Assembly: GCF_025460835.1 (NCBI RefSeq)
Contig: NZ_JAMXAY010000004.1
Location: 62,001-126,000 of the forward strand
Source: Parapedobacter soli
GTDB lineage: Bacteria; Bacteroidota; Bacteroidia; Sphingobacteriales; Sphingobacteriaceae
Reading direction: 5' to 3'
Length of the DNA: 64,000 nucleotides
Positions 57,385 through 64,000 of the stretch are shown piece after piece. A program made the translations under genes and the position numbers. The notes under the pieces were generated by a model, which made no database searches, was not told the DNA's origin, and was given only the letters and a program-made list of their open reading frames with translations. Numbering within the stretch: the first letter of the stretch is position 1; every line of letters starts with the position of its first letter.

Positions 57385-58308
57385 TCAGGACGGCGTATTA
57401 AGTTTTGCGAGCAACTCCTCGCGAGAGGTGACTCCGACCTTGACGAAAATATTCTCGCTATGTTTGTCCACGGTGCGACCGGATATAAACAGTTTATCCG
57501 CAATCTCACGGCGCTTGAGACGGTGGCAAAGTAGAACAGCTATTTCCGTCTCCCGGGGGGTAAGCATTTCGCGGGCGCAGTTCATGCGGATGACCTCCGT
57601 GTCCATGGTTAGTTGGCGAAGGTTGTCCAGTTGCCGCTGCTCGGCGCGGCTCAGGGTGACCGATCGAGAGATGAACAGCGCCGTGATGACCAAAAAGCCC
57701 AAATTGGTAAACAGCGCCTCGGTCAGCTGCCCTAAATCAAAATATGCGATAAGCGTCATGGCCGACCAGGGTGCCACCGCCAGGTACATCAGTATTTCTT
57801 CCATATACCGCTTTTTATTCCGGTTCTCCCTATAGGCAACGCGGATGGCCCGCAGGATGGCCCAGAGTAACACCAGGGAGTAATAAAAAGGCACTACTAC
57901 GCCATACCGGATGGCCAACCAGAGATCTTTATGCCAAGCATAGCTGATCACAAAGAACAGGAGGAACGGCAGCAGCAGGAACAGCGGTACTCCATACAGC
58001 GCATGGAAACGCAATAACCGTAAATTGAATACACGGTAGAAATAGTAGGGAAAATATGCTGCCGTCAGGAAACCTGTACCATAGGCAATGATGTTTTGGA
58101 TATGTACCGGTATAGGAATGGCCAGATCGGGGAACAGGCCGCCGGTGATGTTATAGACGATGAGTAGACCAATTAACACCAGAAAATACCTACGGTGGCG
58201 ATCAGCCGGACGTATCAGGTAAAGGGCCAATTGCACACAGAACATCGCGCATTCCAGCAAGGTGAATACAAAGGTGACTATATGCATCTCTGTACCCGGT
58301 AGCAGCAT
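57385..58308 (-). CDS. Membrane LuxR-family transcriptional regulator
   Basis: About seven predicted membrane helices (residues 8-220, e.g. FTLLECAMFCVQLALYLI) are followed by a C-terminal LuxR helix-turn-helix: LTPRETEIAVLLCHRLKRRE, IADKLFISGRTVDKHSENIF, VKVGV. No kinase or receiver domain is present. The membrane part probably senses a signal or lipid. The ATG at 58308 directly follows the GNAT stop, so they form one unit. The target genes are unknown. Confidence 0.78.
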   Translation of the reverse strand: MLLPGTEMHIVTFVFTLLECAMFCVQLALYLIRPADRHRRYFLVLIGLLIVYNITGGLFPDLAIPIPVHIQNIIAYGTGFLTAAYFPYYFYRVFNLRLLRFHALYGVPLFLLLPFLLFFVISYAWHKDLWLAIRYGVVVPFYYSLVLLWAILRAIRVAYRENRNKKRYMEEILMYLAVAPWSAMTLIAYFDLGQLTEALFTNLGFLVITALFISRSVTLSRAEQRQLDNLRQLTMDTEVIRMNCAREMLTPRETEIAVLLCHRLKRREIADKLFISGRTVDKHSENIFVKVGVTSREELLAKLNTPS

Positions 58309-58902
58309 CTATCCTCCCATCTTTGCTGGCATCCGTCGCATGAAATACAACGTATGACTACCCATATCGAGCGAACTATAGATTGTGAACCCGAACCGTT
58401 GGTACCACGGCAGGTTCTCTGTGACGGAAGTCTCCAGATAAACCGGCAGTCCGTCTCGTGACGCCACGCCAATCACACTATGTAGAAGGGCACTGCCAAT
58501 GCCTGCGTGTTGCCGGGCGGGATCCACGCCGATAAACCAGAGGTAAGCCATATCTTTTTTCGGCTGTATCTTTTTGATTTGCTCCTCTCGCCGTAATACA
58601 CGGCGGATTCTGTGCAACCCAATAGCACGAAAGGCTAACTGTGCATCCAACGCTACCGATTGCAATGTTGTCCGCTTGCGATGCGGGTATAATACCAATG
58701 CACAGGCTGCACGATCCTCGTCAAGGTATACATTGCCGAAACGGAAGCAGACCTCGACAGAATATTCCATTAACGCGCGAATGCGCTTCAATTGCCCTTC
58801 GCCGCTACCTACGACATAGTTGACACTGCCATTGGCCACGAAGGCTTGAGATAACAAGTGTACCAACAAGGGTTTGTCTTGGTATGTTGCAAGCATCATC
58901 AT
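58309..58902 (-). CDS. GNAT family N-acetyltransferase
   Basis: A 197-residue acetyltransferase with the core YLWFIGVDPARQHAGIGSAL, where Q/R-x-x-G-x-G/A binds acetyl-CoA, and LETSVTENLPWYQRFGFTIY at the end. The substrate is unknown. It is co-directional and contiguous with the membrane LuxR gene, suggesting a two-gene stress or resistance unit in the ICE. Upstream lie 285 bp without a gene. Confidence 0.82.
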   Translation of the reverse strand: MMMLATYQDKPLLVHLLSQAFVANGSVNYVVGSGEGQLKRIRALMEYSVEVCFRFGNVYLDEDRAACALVLYPHRKRTTLQSVALDAQLAFRAIGLHRIRRVLRREEQIKKIQPKKDMAYLWFIGVDPARQHAGIGSALLHSVIGVASRDGLPVYLETSVTENLPWYQRFGFTIYSSLDMGSHTLYFMRRMPAKMGG

Positions 58903-59187
58903 GTCTTTTCATAGAGTTGCCGAGTTTCGGCATTTTCATAGACTATCGTAGTTTATATGCACATTGGCTTTCATATAAGACGACGATATTACAACTAAAA
59001 ATGCCACAAAATCGTGATTATTTATAAGTTTACCAAACTAGTGATACTAGGCATCCATTCTAAATGACCAATGGTTACCCATCTAAATCAGAAAGACATT
59101 AGGAAAAAAAGGCTTGTGTATGAGCGAGAGAGGCCTCCCGAAAAGATGAACTAGCACTCTAAATTTCGGGGTAAGTCCAGTCAAAAC

Positions 59188-59224
59188 AATGCAATGCCAT
59201 TGCATTACTTTTTCACTAACTTTG
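59188..59224 (+). promoter_or_regulatory. Promoter with palindromic operator for the metal-efflux genes
   Basis: AATGCAATGCCATTGCATT (59188-59206) is a perfect palindrome with 9-bp arms, located 11 bp before the -7 element TAACTTTG (59217-59224). It covers the -33 zone, so a bound dimeric repressor would block RNA polymerase. The ATG at 59234 is ten bases after the -7 element. The 331-bp gap 58903-59233 shows nothing else recognisable. Confidence 0.65.
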
Positions 59225-59233
59225 CAAAAGAAT

Positions 59234-59569
59234 ATGAAAGTTTTTTCTTCCATACTGGCACTTTTTATGATGGCGTTATTTCTAATGCCTTGTGCTGATA
59301 TATACGAAAAAAATGTATTTAATAACCAGGAACATTCTACAGAAATAACACATCAAGATACTCACGACCATACAGAGAGCGATTTATGTACACCTTTTTG
59401 TTTATGCGGTTGTTGTGGAATAGTTTCCGGAGTAGTTCTTCAATGGAACATTTTTAATATAGGCAAGATAAAGTCCTTTGATTTATCTAAGCCAAAAGTT
59501 TATTATAAATCTATCTTTATATCCCGCTATCTGGGAGAAATTTGGCAACCGCCGAAGATTAATGCATAA
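59234..59569 (+). CDS. DUF6660 family protein, Cys/His-rich
   Basis: A 111-residue protein: signal-like helix MKVFSSILALFMMALFLMPC, a His/Asp-rich stretch (HSTEITHQDTHDHTES) and a cysteine cluster (CTPFCLCGCCG). The family is commonly next to CusA-type pumps in Bacteroidota. The His and Cys stretches suggest periplasmic binding of Cu, Zn or Cd. It is read with the pump gene downstream (125-bp gap) under the palindromic promoter. Confidence 0.75.
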   Translation: MKVFSSILALFMMALFLMPCADIYEKNVFNNQEHSTEITHQDTHDHTESDLCTPFCLCGCCGIVSGVVLQWNIFNIGKIKSFDLSKPKVYYKSIFISRYLGEIWQPPKINA

Positions 59570-59694
59570 TTTTTAATGATTATAGTTTTTTGCGTACAGC
59601 ATTAAGCTAAATGTTTTGGGTCATACCTCGTATTTCCCGAATTTATAATCATTGCAATTTATCATTAATTATTCATCATTAATCATCACAAAAG

Positions 59695-62600
59695 GTGTTA
59701 AATAACATTATAAAATTCTCTATAAAGAATAAGTTCATTATAGGATTAATGACCTTATTACTCATCATTTGGGGGGTATGGAGTGCCACGAAAATCCCCA
59801 TTGATGCCCAACCTGACATTACAAACAATCAGGTTCAGATTATTACCCTGTCACCAACATTAGCAGGACAGGAGGTGGAGCAACTGGTTACATTTCCTGT
59901 AGAGCAAAGTATCGTCAATCTTCCCAAAGTAGAAGAAATAAGAAGTGTTTCGAGGTTTGGACTATCTGTTGTAACCGTCGTATTTCAAGACAATGTCGAT
60001 ATTTATTTTGCAAGACAGTTGGTAAGCCAACAGCTGAAAGAAGCACAAGACCAGATACCTGACGGAGTTGGAACGCCTGAACTTGCTCCTGTCAGTACAG
60101 GTCTTGGCGAAGTGTACCAATACATTCTCCATCCCAAACAAGGAAGCGAAGATAAATATTCTGCAATGGATTTACGGACAATGCAGGATTGGATTGTCGC
60201 CAGACAACTTTACGGTACTCCGGGAATTGCAGAAGTTAATAGTTTCGGCGGTCTGCTCAAACAATACGAGGTATCCGTTGACCCTAACCGCATCAAAGCG
60301 ATGGACGTCAGTATCTCCGATATTTTTACTGCACTCGAAAACAACAACCAAAATACGGGGGGCGCTTATATTGATAAGAAACCCAATGCATACTTCATTC
60401 GGGGAATTGGTTTAGTCACTTCACTGGAAGATGTAGGTAATATTGTTGTTAAAAATACGGAAAGTGTTCCGGTATTCATCAAAGATGTAGCAAAAGTACA
60501 GTTTGGTCACGCTACCCGATACGGAGCAATGACCTATAACGGCGAAGTAGATGCTGTGGGAGGTATTGTAATGATGCTCAAGGGAGAAAACACCGCCACG
60601 GTCGTAAAAAACATCAAAGAAAAAATACCGGTTATCCAACAATCTCTACCTGATGATGTGGTCATAGAACCCTATTTGGATAGAATGAACCTGATAGATA
60701 GAGCGATAAGTACTGTCGAAAAAAACCTAATTGAAGGTGCATTAATCGTAATATTTGTATTGATTATTTTCTTAGGGAATTTCAGGGCAGGTTTAATCGT
60801 CGCATCAGCTATACCGTTATCAATGCTTTTTGCATTGGGAATGATGAGGTTATTTGGCGTAAGTGCCAACCTGATGAGTTTGGGAGCTATTGATTTCGGA
60901 TTGATAGTGGACGGTTCGCTGATTGTTGTTGAAGCCACAATGCATCATTTGGGCTTACGGAAATCCACTCAAAAACTTACGCAGGCAGAAATGGACGAGG
61001 AGGTGTATGAATCTGCAAGAAAAATCCGTACGAGTGCCGCATTTGGAGAAATCATTATCCTCATTGTTTATATTCCTATCCTTACTTTGGTCGGTATAGA
61101 AGGGAAAATGTTTACGCCAATGGCGCAGACCGTAAGTTTCGCCATTTTGGGAGCTTTGATTTTGTCCTTTACCTATATCCCGATGATGAGTGCCTTGTGT
61201 CTGTCTAAAAAACCGATTACCAAAAGGAATTTTTCAGACAAAATGATGGACTATCTTCAAGGGGTTTATAAGCCTTTGTTAGAAAAAGCCATTCGGATAA
61301 AATATGTGATTATTGCGGTTGCCGTCGGACTTTTTACCATAAGTATATTTCTATTTTCACGGATGGGCGGAGAGTTCCTGCCAACATTGGGCGAGGGCGA
61401 TTTTGCTTTTCATTGTATCCTCCCACAAGGAACATCCTTAAGCCAAAGCGTGGAAACCTCTATGCAGGCATCTAAAATAATCAAGGAGTTTGACGAAGTA
61501 AAAATGGTTGTAGGAAAAACGGGGGCTGCCGAAGTACCGACCGACCCGATGCCGCCCGAAGCGACCGACCTGATGATTATTCTTAAACCAAAAGACGAAT
61601 GGAAAACAAAGAAATCGTATGATGAACTTTCCAATGAAATGATGGAGAAACTCGAAGTTATTCCGGGTGTATTCTTTGAAGCCAACCAACCGATACAGAT
61701 GCGGTTTAATGAACTGATGACAGGTATCAGGCAAGATGTAGCCGTGAAAATATTCGGAGAGAACCTCGACAGTTTGTTGATTTATGCCAATAAAGCTAAT
61801 GCCATTATCCAAACGGTAGAGGGTGCGACCGCTCCGCAGGTAGAACGGATAGCAGGTCTTCCACAGATTAATATTGAATACGACCGTACCCGAATAGCCA
61901 ACTATGGCTTGAATGTACAGGAGATAAACGATATTGTCAGTACTGCGTTTGCAGGTAAATCAGCAGGCGTGGTTTATGAAAACGAGCGTAGATTTGATTT
62001 GGTGGTACGGCTTGATGAAGAACACCGCAGTTCTATTGAGGATGTGAGCAATCTGTTTATTCCACTTCCAAACGGAGAGCAGGTTCCACTTTCGCAGGTT
62101 GCCAACATTGACTATAAATTAGGTCCTGCACAAATCAGTCGTGAAGGAGGAAAACGAAGGATATATATCGGATTTAATGTACAAGGGCGGGATGTAGCAA
62201 GTGTTGTAGAAGAAATTCAGGATAAGTTGGCTGAACAGGTTAAGCTACCGACAGGATATTATTTTACCTATGGCGGTCAGTTTGAGAACCTCCAAAAAGC
62301 TACTGACAGATTACTGATTGCAGTACCTATCGCCCTGCTTTTGATTTTTATCTTATTGTACTTCACGTTTCATTCGTTCAAGGAAGCCGTTTTGGTCTAT
62401 ACAGCTATCCCGATGAGTGCCATTGGAGGTGTGTTTGCCCTATTGTTGAGGGATATGCCATTCAGCATATCAGCAGGTGTAGGGTTTATCGCTTTGTTTG
62501 GTGTTGCTGTTCTGAACGGGATTGTACTGATTTCCACATTCAACAGATTGGAAAAAGAGGGTTGGAACGAGATTATCCCGAGAATTATCGAGGGGGCTAA

Positions 62601-64000
62601 AACAAGACTAAGACCCGTATTAATGACAGCGTCGGTAGCAAGTTTAGGTTTCTTACCGATGGCATTGAGTACAAGTGCGGGTGCAGAAGTACAAAAACCG
62701 TTGGCAACGGTCGTTATCGGCGGATTGATGTCAGCAACGGCATTGACGTTATTCGTACTGCCTTTACTATACCTCGTATTTATGAGAAATCATAAGCCTA
62801 CAAAAAATAATAAAATGAAAGCCATAACACCTATATTGTTACTGTTTACGTTCTTAGGCTTTTCTCAAACCAGTAATGCACAAAATCCTGTAAACGTAGA
62901 TAGAGCTATCGAAATAGCTATGGAAAATAACCCTCAGCTCCGTTCCAAAAAATTGGAGATTCAATCTACCCAAAGTTTGAGTAAGACAGCATATGAGCTA
63001 CCGAAAACCGATTTAAATTTCCAATATGGGAATACAGATGGATTTGAGTACAATGACGGTTTCCAAATTTCGCAGACTATACCCTTTCCAACACTTTTTG
63101 GGGTAAAGAAAAACCTTGTCAAAGAGCAAGTCAAAGGGCAGGAATGGTCAAAGGCTCTGACAGAAAATGAGCTGAGAAAGCAGGTAAGAACATATTATTA
63201 TCAGTTAGCGTATCTGGAACATAATGCTTCGGTATTGAAGTATTTGGATAGTATTTATGCAGACTTTATCCGTGTGGCGGAGCTGCGTTATAAAACAGGA
63301 GATATAGGGCGGATAGAAGTCAGTACGGCTGTTACCAAAAAGGGGGAAATCAATATATTGCTCCAGCAAAATGAGGTCTTCAGGCAAAATGCCTATCAGA
63401 ATCTTAAAAACCTGATGCAGACAAAGGAAGATTTTGCCATTGAACCCAAATCAGACTATGAACCATTACTTTTGACTTCTTTCATAGACAGTTCAGCTAT
63501 TGAAAACCACCCAAGCATCCAGCTATTGTATCAGGAGGCTAAAATCGCTGAACAGAACAAGAAGTTGGAACGGGCAAACAGCCTGCCTGATTTTACGTTC
63601 GGTTATAATAATATATCGCTGATAGGAATGCACAATAGAAACGGCGTGGAACAATTTTACGGCAGAGGACAGCGGTTCAGTTTTGTTGATGTAGGCATAA
63701 CCATTCCACTCTTTACTACGACCAGAGCGAAAATCCGTTCCCTTGATTATCAAAAACAATCATTGGAACTGAATGCCCAATGGCAACAACAGCAGCTAAA
63801 AACGGAGTTGGCAAATGCCCTGAAACAATATGAACAGAATGTTTCACAGTTTACCTATTTCAAGGAGCAGGCACTTCCGAATGCTGATGAAATCATCAAT
63901 GCGGCAAAGTTAGGGTACAGTACCGGAGATATTTCTTATGTGGAGTACCTCTTTGCATTGCAGACAACAACCGATATTCAGCTTAATTATTTAAAGAGCA
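59695..64000 (+). CDS. HME-RND heavy-metal efflux pump fused to a TolC-like outer-membrane factor (cut by window end)
   Basis: From the GTG at 59695, 1,435 codons stay open to the window edge. The first about 1,035 residues are a CusA/CzcA-type RND pump: IIWGVWSATKIPIDAQPDIT, TFPVEQSIVNLP, GAIDFGLIVDGSLIVVEA (the essential aspartates) and VLMTASVASLGFLPMALS. Then, at ATG 62815 and without a stop, MKAITPILLLFTFLGFS opens a TolC-like domain (VDRAIEIAMENNPQL, ELRYKTGDIG). CusA-CusC fusions exist in Bacteroidota. It exports metal ions through the envelope. The C-terminus is beyond the window. Confidence 0.9.
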   Translation, partial: MLNNIIKFSIKNKFIIGLMTLLLIIWGVWSATKIPIDAQPDITNNQVQIITLSPTLAGQEVEQLVTFPVEQSIVNLPKVEEIRSVSRFGLSVVTVVFQDNVDIYFARQLVSQQLKEAQDQIPDGVGTPELAPVSTGLGEVYQYILHPKQGSEDKYSAMDLRTMQDWIVARQLYGTPGIAEVNSFGGLLKQYEVSVDPNRIKAMDVSISDIFTALENNNQNTGGAYIDKKPNAYFIRGIGLVTSLEDVGNIVVKNTESVPVFIKDVAKVQFGHATRYGAMTYNGEVDAVGGIVMMLKGENTATVVKNIKEKIPVIQQSLPDDVVIEPYLDRMNLIDRAISTVEKNLIEGALIVIFVLIIFLGNFRAGLIVASAIPLSMLFALGMMRLFGVSANLMSLGAIDFGLIVDGSLIVVEATMHHLGLRKSTQKLTQAEMDEEVYESARKIRTSAAFGEIIILIVYIPILTLVGIEGKMFTPMAQTVSFAILGALILSFTYIPMMSALCLSKKPITKRNFSDKMMDYLQGVYKPLLEKAIRIKYVIIAVAVGLFTISIFLFSRMGGEFLPTLGEGDFAFHCILPQGTSLSQSVETSMQASKIIKEFDEVKMVVGKTGAAEVPTDPMPPEATDLMIILKPKDEWKTKKSYDELSNEMMEKLEVIPGVFFEANQPIQMRFNELMTGIRQDVAVKIFGENLDSLLIYANKANAIIQTVEGATAPQVERIAGLPQINIEYDRTRIANYGLNVQEINDIVSTAFAGKSAGVVYENERRFDLVVRLDEEHRSSIEDVSNLFIPLPNGEQVPLSQVANIDYKLGPAQISREGGKRRIYIGFNVQGRDVASVVEEIQDKLAEQVKLPTGYYFTYGGQFENLQKATDRLLIAVPIALLLIFILLYFTFHSFKEAVLVYTAIPMSAIGGVFALLLRDMPFSISAGVGFIALFGVAVLNGIVLISTFNRLEKEGWNEIIPRIIEGAKTRLRPVLMTASVASLGFLPMALSTSAGAEVQKPLATVVIGGLMSATALTLFVLPLLYLVFMRNHKPTKNNKMKAITPILLLFTFLGFSQTSNAQNPVNVDRAIEIAMENNPQLRSKKLEIQSTQSLSKTAYELPKTDLNFQYGNTDGFEYNDGFQISQTIPFPTLFGVKKNLVKEQVKGQEWSKALTENELRKQVRTYYYQLAYLEHNASVLKYLDSIYADFIRVAELRYKTGDIGRIEVSTAVTKKGEINILLQQNEVFRQNAYQNLKNLMQTKEDFAIEPKSDYEPLLLTSFIDSSAIENHPSIQLLYQEAKIAEQNKKLERANSLPDFTFGYNNISLIGMHNRNGVEQFYGRGQRFSFVDVGITIPLFTTTRAKIRSLDYQKQSLELNAQWQQQQLKTELANALKQYEQNVSQFTYFKEQALPNADEIINAAKLGYSTGDISYVEYLFALQTTTDIQLNYLKS

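Noticed and set aside
26897..64000. A second copy of the tRNA-Asp 3' end marking the right end of the ICE
   Set aside because: I looked for GTCCGGACCG-like copies to the right and found none, so the element's end is probably outside the window.

Overview
The window is chromosomal DNA from a member of the Bacteroidota, most likely the Sphingobacteriales (Sphingobacterium/Parapedobacter/Olivibacter type). The evidence is the recurrent TAnnTTTG -7 promoter element, families largely confined to this phylum (DUF2480, DUF3109, DUF6660, DUF4133/4134, RteC) and a Bacteroidetes-type Tra conjugation system.

Region A (1-9,908, almost all minus strand) is accessory-looking. It holds the 5' part of a neutral ceramidase-like gene that runs off the left edge, a decayed VapBC-type pair, an AbiE-type toxin-antitoxin pair with a 23-bp palindrome at its promoter, and a compact seven-gene catabolic operon (RidA, 3-hydroxyacyl-CoA dehydrogenase-like, class III aminotransferase, a degenerate second dehydrogenase, M19 dipeptidase, ceramidase-like hydrolase, D-threonine aldolase/D-serine dehydratase-like enzyme). 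I do not recognise the operon as a described pathway.

Region B (10,023-26,970) is mostly core genome: a 38-codon membrane peptide, two LpxH-type phosphoesterases, an unusual array of 34 tandem heptamers, LptC, a PpiD-like foldase, DUF2480/DUF3108/DUF3109 proteins, a polyprenyl synthase, TerC, a prolyl oligopeptidase, an intact ISAs1-family insertion with a 10-bp target duplication, an SMR exporter, release factor 1 and tRNA-Asp.

Region C (26,916 to the right edge) is the left part of an integrative and conjugative element (ICE) inserted at tRNA-Asp. A large serine recombinase reads into the tRNA, and a second serine recombinase module lies beside it. Both modules carry related small proteins. 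Then come a PARP-like ADP-ribosyltransferase overlapping a Dam methylase, and a long transfer operon transcribed right to left: primase, MobA, C5-methyltransferase, MobB relaxase, TraA/B, TraE x2, TraF, TraG, three tandem paralogues, DUF5045, TraJ-K-L-M-N, coupling protein, M23 peptidase and DUF4099/DUF3945 proteins. An RteC-family regulator, a membrane LuxR regulator with a GNAT enzyme, and AT-richer heavy-metal efflux cargo (a CusA-type pump fused to its outer-membrane factor, cut by the window end) follow. The right end of the ICE is not in the window.

The points most worth a second look are the catabolic operon with its apparent pseudoenzyme, two conserved reading frames over the ICE methyltransferase, the paired recombinase modules at the tRNA, the ART-Dam pair, the non-coding stretch between mobA and the primase, and the probable leaderless genes.
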